From positions 1 through 31,840 of IMG/VR virus record IMGVR_UViG_3300042339_001575: a stretch of DNA of 31,840 bases; one strand, given 5' to 3'. Every line of letters starts with the position of its first letter. Within the stretch, counting starts at the first letter, position 1. The notes under the pieces were generated by a model. The model worked only from the letters and a program-made list of their open reading frames with translations. It searched no databases and had not been told where the DNA came from. The translations under genes were made by a program, and so were the position numbers. This DNA comes from a virus. Positions 16,538 to 25,089 of the stretch are shown here, piece by piece.

Positions 16538-19348
16538 ATGTCGATTAAAATTAAAGCGCACACCTCAATTATTGGGGAAACTGGATACAATTGTCATTCT
16601 AGAAATTTCTTTAAAGCCCTAAATTCTCTAGAAGATTTAAGAGTTGATGTCAGAAATTGGACAGTAGGTTCAACCTGGACGGGTTATAATAATGATGAAC
16701 CTCATAATGATGAGTATTATATTGATACTGAGTTAAAAACAATCCTAACTCAACAAACTTTACAGACCCCAAACCTTTCACAAGAGTTTCCACTATATCA
16801 AAACTATCCAAATCCTGGAAAACCTGATGTTCACATTGTCTTAAATGATGTTAATCATAAATATTTTGGTGATAAGTATGATGGCCCAAAAATTGCCTAT
16901 AATGTTTGGGAAACTACTAAATATCCAGAAGATTTTTTTAAACACTTACAAACCTTTGACCAAGTTTGGGTTCCAAGCAGCTGGCAAAAAGAGTGCACAA
17001 TTGTCCAAGGAATTCGAGCCGATAAAGTAAAGGTTGTACCTGAGGGAGTTGATACCCAAATGTTTAAACCCATTTCTCGAGAGACCTCATTTCCAGAAGG
17101 TCGCCCATTTAGATTTGTTGTAGTTGGCCGCTGGGAATATCGCAAATCTACTAAAGAAATTATAAAAGCATTCATTGATACCTTTTCAGAAGATGAAAAT
17201 GTTGAACTTATCCTAAATGTTGAAAATCCATTTGCAAATGACGACTGTTCAAATACTCAAGAACGTCTTGCCAAATTTGGCTTAACTCATAAAGGCATTA
17301 AAATACTTACTCATTTAAGCAAAGCTGACTATGTCAACTTATTACAAACGGCTGATGTATTTGTTTCTTGTGCTCGTAGTGAAGGTTGGAATCTTCCACT
17401 AATTGAGGCAATGGCCTGCGGTACCCCATCAATCTATTCTGATTGGGGAGCTCAATTAGAATTTGCTGCAGGTAAAGGTTTACCAGTAGCAACCCATGGA
17501 GAAGTTCCAGCTGGTGTTGCAAATGACGAATCTTGGAATCCAAATGCTCCAGGTAATTTCGTTGAGCCAAACTTTGAAGATCTTAAGCTTAGACTTAGAG
17601 AAGTTTATGATAATTATGAAATTTATAAAAAATCCGCGCTAATGGAATCAAAACAAATCCGAACCCAATTCACTTGGGAAAATGCAGCAAAAATCGCACA
17701 AGATCACATCCAGGACCTCATTCAACCTGAGGTAAATGAATACTCAACTGACTTTGCATGGGTGACCTGCGGTAACCTGGCCTATATGCCGATCATTCAG
17801 AAATTAGCTGAATCGCTATTGGAATTCTCAAACCGTAAACTTATTGTTTATGGAATTGACTGTGATGTTCCGTTTGACTATTTGCCAAATGTAATTGCCC
17901 GAAAATTAACAATTCCCTACTATTCAAACTATGATAAATGGTATTGGAAGCAATATGCCTGTCTTGCAGCCTTTGAAGAAAGTTTTGAAAATTTTGTTTG
18001 GTTGGATGGTGATATTATTGCAAACCATACAATCGATAAATTATCAGAGCATTTTGCAAATATCGAAAACTATCCATTAGCTGATATTCATGTACAGGAA
18101 GATTTTATTGGATATTATACAAAACCTGACGGTTCAAGAGGTCAGCAATTATTTAATGAAAATTTATGCAAAGCCAAAGGAGTTAAGCGTCTTGCTACCA
18201 AAGCCCATATTTGCATGTACGTATACAATCGAAATTGCGAATGGTGGTTTAATGAAATCTTAACAGTATATAAAGAAACTGATCTTGCGGACTATCCAAG
18301 TTTATTACAATGGAATGATGAAGGTATTGATAATTACCTAAGATGCAAATATGGTTATAATAGGTTTTTACCAATTTCAAATTTTGATGTTTCTGAATGG
18401 GACGGCGATTTACTTGGAACAACTGGCAAAGCAATGGAACACTTTATTTCTTTTTGGAGAGATCAAGGCCCTAAGAATTTTGGAAAAGTATACGGCTGGC
18501 AATTTATCCCAAAGAATAAAGACCAAATTCTATACTTTCATGGAAATAAAAATCTAGGCTTTGCTCAAATCATGATTGACCATATTAAAGCTCAAAGAGA
18601 CCAAAATTTCCATGATACTGAATATTTCTTTGTTGCTAAGGACGAAATTAAAAATTTAGGTTCAATTAAACAAGTACAAGGTGGTACAATGGATATTGCC
18701 TATAAATACGGATGGGATTATGCAATTTATCATGAAATTTATAACTTAACTGATTATGAACATCCACACCGCTCAGAAAATCCAGTTGTTAAAATCCAAC
18801 CAGGAGATGTAGTGGTTGATCTTGGTGGAAATATTGGAATCTTTACTCGGTATGCATATCATATGGGAGCAAGTAAAATTGTAACCTTTGAACCTGATCG
18901 TAGGTATTTTGAGATCCTAAAACAAAATGCGCCAGCAAATGCCGTCCTATTTAATGCAGCAATTGGAGATCAATTAGGAACCTTAACCTTAACTGAAAGT
19001 TCTCACTTAGGTGGCTCTAACTTATGGCATCAAAAAGATCCAACTGTTACTCAATACGACGTTAATCTATATACCCTAGACTATATTTTAGACAATGGTT
19101 TAATTGACCGAATTGACTTCTTAAAGGTAGATATTGAAGGTTCTGAAATTATTGCACTAAAAGGCATTAGTGATGCTAACTTAGCTAAGATTCGAAATGT
19201 TGCAGTTGAATATCATCATGAACACCTTAATTTTAATGAAGAATTACGTGATGAATTTATTGTCAGATTTAACAGATTAGGTTTTAATTCATACTTACTA
19301 TTTTGCGGCCCTAATAATGCACTACAATTAATTTATTTTTGGAAATAA
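16538..19348 (+). CDS. Three-domain GT4 glycosyltransferase / GT-A glycosyltransferase / FkbM methyltransferase
   Basis: The 936-aa product has three apparent enzyme domains. Residues ~1-400 resemble a GT-B retaining glycosyltransferase of family GT4, with the nucleotide-sugar E-x7-E motif at E282-E290 ('EGWNLPLIE') and 'VPEGVDTQMFKP'. Residues ~405-690 look like a GT-A fold enzyme, with a DGD metal-binding motif at 490-492 ('FVWLDGDIIAN'). Residues ~740-936 match FkbM-type methyltransferases, with SAM-binding 'VVDLGGNIGIFT', 'FEPD' and 'KVDIEGSE'. FkbM enzymes O-methylate sugars or related hydroxyls. No membrane segment is seen, so it should act in the cytosol. It is the first gene of a three-gene cassette, with one base before the next gene. 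It probably builds and caps a short glycan; sugar identity and acceptor are unknown. Confidence 0.85.
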   Translation: MSIKIKAHTSIIGETGYNCHSRNFFKALNSLEDLRVDVRNWTVGSTWTGYNNDEPHNDEYYIDTELKTILTQQTLQTPNLSQEFPLYQNYPNPGKPDVHIVLNDVNHKYFGDKYDGPKIAYNVWETTKYPEDFFKHLQTFDQVWVPSSWQKECTIVQGIRADKVKVVPEGVDTQMFKPISRETSFPEGRPFRFVVVGRWEYRKSTKEIIKAFIDTFSEDENVELILNVENPFANDDCSNTQERLAKFGLTHKGIKILTHLSKADYVNLLQTADVFVSCARSEGWNLPLIEAMACGTPSIYSDWGAQLEFAAGKGLPVATHGEVPAGVANDESWNPNAPGNFVEPNFEDLKLRLREVYDNYEIYKKSALMESKQIRTQFTWENAAKIAQDHIQDLIQPEVNEYSTDFAWVTCGNLAYMPIIQKLAESLLEFSNRKLIVYGIDCDVPFDYLPNVIARKLTIPYYSNYDKWYWKQYACLAAFEESFENFVWLDGDIIANHTIDKLSEHFANIENYPLADIHVQEDFIGYYTKPDGSRGQQLFNENLCKAKGVKRLATKAHICMYVYNRNCEWWFNEILTVYKETDLADYPSLLQWNDEGIDNYLRCKYGYNRFLPISNFDVSEWDGDLLGTTGKAMEHFISFWRDQGPKNFGKVYGWQFIPKNKDQILYFHGNKNLGFAQIMIDHIKAQRDQNFHDTEYFFVAKDEIKNLGSIKQVQGGTMDIAYKYGWDYAIYHEIYNLTDYEHPHRSENPVVKIQPGDVVVDLGGNIGIFTRYAYHMGASKIVTFEPDRRYFEILKQNAPANAVLFNAAIGDQLGTLTLTESSHLGGSNLWHQKDPTVTQYDVNLYTLDYILDNGLIDRIDFLKVDIEGSEIIALKGISDANLAKIRNVAVEYHHEHLNFNEELRDEFIVRFNRLGFNSYLLFCGPNNALQLIYFWK

Positions 19349-19349
19349 T

Positions 19350-20015
19350 ATGAGATCACTAAATACAATTGCCCTTTCTAAAGGCACTGACAAATCTTCT
19401 GAAATTCACAACTATTGTGTAAAATACGAGAAGTGGTTACCATTTAACCAATTAGAGCCTTTAAAAATTCTTGAAATTGGGGTATTGCATGGAGAGTCTC
19501 TTTCTACTTGGAGAGAATACTATCCAAATGCAACAATTATTGGCATTGATATTGAACCTTCATGCAAACAATACGAAAATCCAGATAAAAAGGTTTTTGT
19601 AGAAATTGGGTCTCAAGATGATGCTAATTTTTTAAAATGGGTTGCCCAAAAATGGGGACCATTTGATATGGTACTTGATGATGGGTCTCACATTAACCGT
19701 CATGTAATTACCTCATTTAATCATTTAATTGACCACGTAAAACCGGAAGGAGTATATGTAATTGAAGATACTTGCACGTCGTATTGGGAAGATTACGAAG
19801 GCGGTTTTAAACACCCAGGTTCCTCTATTGAATTTACAAAAAATCTAGTAGATGATATTAATTTTAATGGGCAAATGCAAGAAGAATTTTGGAACGTGCA
19901 TGCTAGAAGAGAAGACTTCTTAACTAAACAGACAAAAGAAAAAGGTTTAACAATTCGCACTGATATTGAATCAGTAAATTTCCTAAATGGAATAACAATA
20001 ATAACAAAAAGATAA
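19350..20015 (+). CDS. Class I SAM sugar O-methyltransferase, MycE-like
   Basis: The 221-aa product has the pattern of the metal-dependent sugar O-methyltransferases related to MycE: an N-terminal 'GTDKSSEIHNY', SAM motif 'ILEIGVLHGESL', acidic loop 'GIDIEP', and the metal/catalytic signature 'VLDDGSH' followed by 'YVIEDTCTSYW'. MycE-type enzymes methylate a sugar hydroxyl using SAM and a divalent metal, with Asp and His of DDGSH as key residues. The visible protein corresponds to the catalytic domain alone. It starts one base after the preceding glycosyltransferase stop and ends six bases before the next gene, so the three genes are surely co-transcribed. Likely role: methylating a sugar laid down by the flanking transferases. 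The family call is good; the substrate is inference. Confidence 0.78.
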   Translation: MRSLNTIALSKGTDKSSEIHNYCVKYEKWLPFNQLEPLKILEIGVLHGESLSTWREYYPNATIIGIDIEPSCKQYENPDKKVFVEIGSQDDANFLKWVAQKWGPFDMVLDDGSHINRHVITSFNHLIDHVKPEGVYVIEDTCTSYWEDYEGGFKHPGSSIEFTKNLVDDINFNGQMQEEFWNVHARREDFLTKQTKEKGLTIRTDIESVNFLNGITIITKR

Positions 20016-20021
20016 GTAAAA

Positions 20022-22754
20022 ATGGCACATCCTCAACAGCAAGAATTTTGTAAAAAAATGAGTGGTATTTTCCCAAAATATTTCACTGGCAAAAAAGTTT
20101 TAGATATTGGATCATTGGACATAAATGGCAATAACCGATTTATGCTAACCAACTGTAATTATATTGGATTAGACGTGGGAGAAGGCCAAAATGTTGATGT
20201 TATCCAAGTTGCTCATTTATATGATGCACCAGACGAGCAGTTTGACTTGATAATTTCAACTGAAGTATTTGAACATGATATGTTCTATGAAATGTCATTA
20301 CAAAACATTATTCGAATGCTAAAACCTGGTGGAGCATTTATATTTACATGTGCTTCAATTGGAAGACCTGAACATGGAACCAGAAAGTCAGATGGAAGTT
20401 GGGCAGCTCCATTGCTTGCAAATATTTCAGAAGAATGGTCTGATTATTATAAGAACTTAACCGAAGAAGATATTCATAAAGTAAAAGGTTTTGACGAAGC
20501 TTTTCCAGATGGAGTTTTTGAATATAATTCAAACCCAGGCGATCTATATTTCTTTGGAGTTAAAGGTGGAATTGCAAATGACATAAAATACTCAGTAGAT
20601 AATAGACCTTCAATAATTAGGCCGAATGAATATCCTGATGATATTTTTGTTGTTGATACTTGGCCAAATACTCCAGAAAAAGAATCTGACCTAATTGAGT
20701 GTATTAAAAAACTTAGAGAATTTTCAGGAATTCCAATCTTATTGGTTTCGCATTATGCAATTAAACCGGAAATTCAAAAATTAGTTGACTATTATTTGTA
20801 TGATAAAGAAAATCCACTGCTATTAAATTCTGAATTTGAAGAATATAAAGTAGGCAGCGGTAGATGGTGTACATTTGGAAAAACTAGAGTTGATACAGAA
20901 ATGGAATATCACCATGACTATGCAATTTGGAGATCAATGACACATGCTTTTAATTTCTGTAAATATCTAGGAAAGAAGATGATTCACTTTATGGAATATG
21001 ATAATCTACTTGATACCTTTCAATATCGCCAAGCCTTTTTAGAAAGAGCTCATCAGCATGATGCCGTAATTTATGAATATCATGAAGGCTCGGTAACTGA
21101 TACTCACCTAGCTAAATTTATGGCAACCTTTATTTTCTCAATTAAAACTGAGGTTGCCCTAAATATTATAAATGAAGTAAAAACAAAAAAGGATTACTTT
21201 ATGGATCGCCCAAATGGTTGGCAATTAGAAAGAGTATTTTTACACTATTTAGAAAAACACGCTAAGGATATTTGGGTAACTAATTATATTGCAAATTCAA
21301 ATGAATTAAATACACAAGCTGTTTGGAATAGAGATGGTATCCTAAGAGACGATGCTAAATTTCAAATTTATACAGCAGCTGACGATTTTAATAATTTATA
21401 TTTACATCTAGTTTCAGGATTTCACGATGAACCTGCAACCAAAGATTACCTACTTGAAATTAAGTATAATGGAACAGTGCAGTTTACTACTCTTAAAAAG
21501 GGAGACTTTCTACTTATTAAATTAGGCGAATATCGTAAAGGTTATACAGTAACTGTTAATTATTTAGGTAAATGCGCATTCACTCAATTTTTAAATGATG
21601 ACTTCCAAAATTTTGCAAAAATGAATCATGTAACAATTGATGGAGTTCAGGCACTACCTACCGTAAATCATAATTTAGTAGATGGACCGTTTGTTGAATT
21701 AAAAACTACAAGTCCAATGAAATATCAAGTAGACTTTATTGATAATGAAACTGACAAATTAGTTTATTCAACAAAATTAAGCGGCGGAGCGTGGGCAAAA
21801 AGTTCAATCAAATATTTTAAAGATTGGAAAATTAAAGTTACGGACCAGAACGGAAATCCAGTAATAATATTTAATACTGACCTAAAAGGCAAGCGTGTCT
21901 ATATTCCACTAGAGTCAAAAGCACTAGGCGATACTTTAGCATGGTTTCCGTATGTTGAAGAATTTAGAAAGAAGCACGATTGTATTATAATCTGTTCAAC
22001 TTTTTGGAATCAACTATTTAAAGATACTTATCCAAATATTGAATTAATTGAACCTGGCCAAATGGTAACTAATTTACATGCAATGTACAGAATTGGATGG
22101 TTCCATAATGGAGATAATATTGATCGTGAAAAAAATCCTAGAGATTTTAAATTAGGTCCATTACAAAGAACTGCAACCGATATTTTAGGTTTGGAATATA
22201 AAGAGGTTAAACCAATTATTAATTATCCAACTGGTCCAATAGTTAAGAAAAAAGTAGGCCTTGGAATTCATAGTACTGCTCAAGCAAAATATTGGAATAA
22301 TCCAACCGGCTGGCAAGAAGTTACAGATTGGTTAATTGCAAATGGTTATGAACCTGTAATATTATCTAGAGAAGAAGACGGTTATATGGGAAACCGCAAT
22401 CCGGTTGGAGCTGCTAAACTTGAAGCTGGTACAATTGACCGAGTAATTACTGAATTAACTGAATGCGCAGCATTTATTGGAATAAGTAGTGGATTAACTT
22501 GGCTAGCTTGGGTAACAAATACTCCAAGTATTCAAATCTCCGGTTTTACTGAACCTTATAATGAACCAGATGGCGATATTATTAAATTAGCTGCACCAAC
22601 TGGAGCTTGTTCAGGTTGCGCAAACCGATTAAGGCTTAATGCTGGTGATTGGAATTGGTGCCCAGATCAAAAAGGTACACCTCGTCAATTCGAATGTTCA
22701 AAATTAATCACTGCTGATCAGGTAATTGAAAAGTTAAAGACAATTCTAATATAG
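20022..22754 (+). CDS. Methyltransferase / GT-A-like / TibC-Aah-family O-heptosyltransferase fusion
   Basis: The 910-aa product appears to be a fusion. Residues ~15-185 are a class I methyltransferase ('KVLDIGSLDINGNNRF', 'STEVFEHD', 'MLKPGGAFIFTCAS'). Residues ~200-430 look like a nucleotide-sugar-transferase-type domain with 'HFMEYDNLL' as a possible metal site. Residues ~445-610 are beta-rich. Residues ~620-910 match the bacterial autotransporter heptosyltransferase (TibC/Aah) family, a GT9-like fold: 'VYIPLESKALGDTLAWFPYVEEF' (first 20 residues characteristic), 'GLGIHSTAQAKYWNNP' and 'GISSGLTWLAW'. A four-Cys finger lies at C863, C866, C880 and C892 (C-x2-C-x13-C-x11-C). TibC binds iron through such a finger and adds heptose to serines of adhesins in the cytosol. 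Here the nearest Ser-rich target is the fibre encoded upstream. Confidence 0.85.
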   Translation: MAHPQQQEFCKKMSGIFPKYFTGKKVLDIGSLDINGNNRFMLTNCNYIGLDVGEGQNVDVIQVAHLYDAPDEQFDLIISTEVFEHDMFYEMSLQNIIRMLKPGGAFIFTCASIGRPEHGTRKSDGSWAAPLLANISEEWSDYYKNLTEEDIHKVKGFDEAFPDGVFEYNSNPGDLYFFGVKGGIANDIKYSVDNRPSIIRPNEYPDDIFVVDTWPNTPEKESDLIECIKKLREFSGIPILLVSHYAIKPEIQKLVDYYLYDKENPLLLNSEFEEYKVGSGRWCTFGKTRVDTEMEYHHDYAIWRSMTHAFNFCKYLGKKMIHFMEYDNLLDTFQYRQAFLERAHQHDAVIYEYHEGSVTDTHLAKFMATFIFSIKTEVALNIINEVKTKKDYFMDRPNGWQLERVFLHYLEKHAKDIWVTNYIANSNELNTQAVWNRDGILRDDAKFQIYTAADDFNNLYLHLVSGFHDEPATKDYLLEIKYNGTVQFTTLKKGDFLLIKLGEYRKGYTVTVNYLGKCAFTQFLNDDFQNFAKMNHVTIDGVQALPTVNHNLVDGPFVELKTTSPMKYQVDFIDNETDKLVYSTKLSGGAWAKSSIKYFKDWKIKVTDQNGNPVIIFNTDLKGKRVYIPLESKALGDTLAWFPYVEEFRKKHDCIIICSTFWNQLFKDTYPNIELIEPGQMVTNLHAMYRIGWFHNGDNIDREKNPRDFKLGPLQRTATDILGLEYKEVKPIINYPTGPIVKKKVGLGIHSTAQAKYWNNPTGWQEVTDWLIANGYEPVILSREEDGYMGNRNPVGAAKLEAGTIDRVITELTECAAFIGISSGLTWLAWVTNTPSIQISGFTEPYNEPDGDIIKLAAPTGACSGCANRLRLNAGDWNWCPDQKGTPRQFECSKLITADQVIEKLKTILI

Positions 22755-22764
22755 ATAATTCTAT

Positions 22765-23382
22765 ATGCTATTAAACGCCAGACAAAACAGTTTTCTCATA
22801 AACTTACCAATGGACTTCTTTAATGATGTAGTACAGCAAAAGTACAACAAATATTATAGAAGTCTGCTATTGCCATATAAGTCATTATCTGATTTTATGG
22901 CATCAACTATACAAACTGTGAATTTTCCAGGATTTTCTTCAACTTTACCAACTCAAATCCGAACACTTGGCAAGATTCAAGAATTACAGAGTGCAAAACC
23001 AATAGCTGATCAATTTACTAGAGAGCTTAAATTAACTTTTAAGTTAACTGATGCATACCTAAACTATTTTATATTTTTAGATAATGCGCTAAATTATTTA
23101 GAACCAGCAAATGTTAATCCAGAGAATCTTGGCAATAATTCATTAGGCCAAGCGTTAACGGTAAATCCAATCTCAAATGTAAATCATCCATTCTTTCATC
23201 CAATCCGATTAACTCTCTTAAATAATGAAGGTTATGCAGTTTCGTCTATTATTTTTAATAGACCAATGCTAAAGTCATTAAGTGAAATGAATCTATCATA
23301 TTCATCAATAACTCCGCAGTTTACAACTTTCACTGCAACTTTCCAATATTATAATTTTGATCTGGAATTAGATTTTGACTAA
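22765..23382 (+). CDS. Probable tail tube protein (gp19-like fold)
   Basis: The 205-aa product is not a close relative of any protein I can name, but the order of its elements parallels T4 gp19: an early 'VNFPGFS' loop, then 'QFTRELKLTFKLTD', 'YFIFLDNAL', an insertion, 'HPIRLTLLNNEGYAVSSIIF', and a final 'PQFTTFTATFQYYNFDLELDF', which resembles the last strand 'IQTFEVTLALDYW' of gp19. Such proteins polymerise to form the inner tube of a contractile tail. A gp54- or gp48-type tube-initiator protein is the main alternative. It starts 11 bases after the heptosyltransferase stop. Its TAA abuts the stop codon of the convergent minus-strand gene with no bases between. Confidence 0.55.
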   Translation: MLLNARQNSFLINLPMDFFNDVVQQKYNKYYRSLLLPYKSLSDFMASTIQTVNFPGFSSTLPTQIRTLGKIQELQSAKPIADQFTRELKLTFKLTDAYLNYFIFLDNALNYLEPANVNPENLGNNSLGQALTVNPISNVNHPFFHPIRLTLLNNEGYAVSSIIFNRPMLKSLSEMNLSYSSITPQFTTFTATFQYYNFDLELDFD

Positions 23383-24243
23383 TTATGCATTTTGATCAAC
23401 AAATCCAAAGCAAACTGTACAATAGTATTCCGACACGGTGTAATTAAAACTTACCATACTTACGGTACCGTCTATTCGAATAATATTATATCCTTCTTGT
23501 CCAGTAAACTGAGTGTATTGAGTTCCATTAACTGCATTTTGATAAGTGGTAGCAGTTTCCCAAATTGGAGTAAATGGCGCAGATACTTGAACTGGCACCT
23601 GTAATCCAGGATTACCTACGCTGGCAAATGCAACCAATGGATCTGTAACAGGTTGGCTAAATATTGCTGTAAATATTCCAGCTGATTGATTTAAAATTTG
23701 AATACCATCAAACGGTACTCCATATTCTTCTGGGAATGTATTTGCCGCATACATACCAGTATGCTGTTCCATACCTCCAGCGCTTTGACTAATTGTAATT
23801 CCAATTGAGTTTTGACCTACTCCTGATGCTGAACTTCCGGTAACTGAACTAATTGTCATCCATTGAAATCCTGAACTTCCAAAACTTGACCAATTATTCC
23901 AATATCCGTTATCAGTTAACCAGGTACTTGCAGCATTGCCGCTTATAAAAACTTGGCCGCTTACGCTATTTGCAACGTTAATGAAAGCTGCTTCGGTCAA
24001 TGAGGTTGCTCTATTAAATCCAACTGATGCAGTTGTACCGAATATTGGAGTTGGGTGTAGTCCATCAGGCTGCGAATACGCAATAACATATCCCAAATCT
24101 TCATCAGGACCTTGCCACCATTGAACTCCACCAGGTGAAGTTGTGTAATCTTGGGCGTCTACGCTAATTGCTAGATCTCCAACTTGGTCAGTTCCAGCAA
24201 TTGGAGAACCTGTATTGTATGCAAATGATTTTGAAGTTGACAT
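23383..24243 (-). CDS. Putative virion adhesin/structural protein, 286 aa
   Basis: The 286-aa product begins with 'SFAYNTGSPIAGTDQVGDLA', then 'GGVQWWQGPDEDLGYVIAY'. This is followed by a segment with 'FNRATSLTEAAFINVAN' and 'WLTDNGYWNNW', which resembles small modules recurring in surface proteins of large tailed phages. The rest is Ser/Gly/Gln-rich beta structure, ending with 'YYCTVCFGFVDQNA'. There is no signal peptide or membrane helix. It is encoded on the opposite strand to the fibre cassette, 17 bases after the gp15-like gene, so the two are probably co-transcribed. A capsid- or tail-decorating role is plausible; function unknown. Confidence 0.65.
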   Translation of the reverse strand: MSTSKSFAYNTGSPIAGTDQVGDLAISVDAQDYTTSPGGVQWWQGPDEDLGYVIAYSQPDGLHPTPIFGTTASVGFNRATSLTEAAFINVANSVSGQVFISGNAASTWLTDNGYWNNWSSFGSSGFQWMTISSVTGSSASGVGQNSIGITISQSAGGMEQHTGMYAANTFPEEYGVPFDGIQILNQSAGIFTAIFSQPVTDPLVAFASVGNPGLQVPVQVSAPFTPIWETATTYQNAVNGTQYTQFTGQEGYNIIRIDGTVSMVSFNYTVSEYYCTVCFGFVDQNA

Positions 24244-24260
24244 TTGTTTATTTTATTATT

Positions 24261-25016
24261 TTAAGTATTTGGACTGTTTTGATCAACCCATTCAGTTTTA
24301 GTTAATTTATCACCACCTGGGCCTTTACGATTAACTTCAAATCTTTCAATAACATTTGAACTTTTACGTTTAGAAGTATGTTCAAAACTAGGTAAATATG
24401 TCTCAACGTCAACTGATAAAATAACGTTTAGTTTATTATTTTCAAGCATTGTAAACTTATAAGTCTTATCAACTGTTTCATTTGCCGGAAATTGAAATTG
24501 AGCAGGAATTCTTACTCCGTGATATTGAAAATACATTACCCGGTTTGAATAAAAAATATGTAACATATTTTCAGCAATCTTAAATGCTTTATTTAAGTTA
24601 TCACAAATAATTTTAATATCGAATTTAATTGACATTGGAAAAGAAAATAGCTGAGCTGAATAGCCAGTTAGGATATTTTCATCATTTTCTCCTCTTTCAG
24701 GTTCAGTAAAACTACCCCTAACAAACTTATTTGTAATATCAGAAGGTTTAACTTGGAAGCTTGACAAAGTTACAATTCCTCTAGGAATAATATCATAGGT
24801 GCCTTCTGCTGCTGGAATGCGACAGTTATCTGGCAGGCCAATATAAAAATCCTTTAAGAAGCCTTCATCTGTTCCATAATTATAAAGAAATGGAACTTTA
24901 AAAGTTTCATTATGATCATTCCTTGCAATAATAATCTCCATTTCTCCGTTTAACAAATCAAGCAAGGCAATTGTTAAATTTCTTAGAAAAATATCGTCTG
25001 TGTTTAATGTTTTCAT
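24261..25016 (-). CDS. gp15: gp15-like tail sheath stabiliser / tail completion protein
   Basis: The 251-aa product is close in length to T4 gp15 (about 270 aa) and parallels it element by element. It has 'FLRNLTIALLDLLNG' then 'FKVPFLYNYGT' at the N-terminus, and 'IIPRGIVTLSSFQVKPSD' (T4 LPRINLHLVDFSY). These are followed by 'MSIKFDIKIICDNLNKAFKI' with 'ENMLHIFYS' (T4 YELSIFTRYEDDMFQIVEQILPYF), then a late 'NVILSVDVETYLPSF'. gp15 forms the hexameric terminator at the head-proximal end of the contractile tail and binds sheath and neck. The start ATG follows a TAAATAAATAAACCAG leader. The C-terminus is charged and probably flexible. The assignment rests on pattern likeness, not alignment scores. 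Confidence 0.7.
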   Translation of the reverse strand: MKTLNTDDIFLRNLTIALLDLLNGEMEIIIARNDHNETFKVPFLYNYGTDEGFLKDFYIGLPDNCRIPAAEGTYDIIPRGIVTLSSFQVKPSDITNKFVRGSFTEPERGENDENILTGYSAQLFSFPMSIKFDIKIICDNLNKAFKIAENMLHIFYSNRVMYFQYHGVRIPAQFQFPANETVDKTYKFTMLENNKLNVILSVDVETYLPSFEHTSKRKSSNVIERFEVNRKGPGGDKLTKTEWVDQNSPNT

Positions 25017-25058
25017 CTGGTTTATTTATTTATGTCCAGACTCAACTCTTAGAAAATA

Positions 25059-25088
25059 AAAAAGGTACCCAATGCTGGATACCTTTTT
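25059..25088 (-). terminator. Rho-independent terminator of the tmRNA gene
   Basis: Read on the minus strand, AAAAAGGTATCC (25088-25077) pairs with GGGTACCTTTTT (25070-25059), with one mismatch and a six-base loop. The stem runs directly into a T-rich run (TTTTTTTATTTTC). It begins just after the CCA end of the tmRNA and ends before the gp15 leader, so it should separate the two transcripts. Confidence 0.8.
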
Positions 25089-25089
25089 G

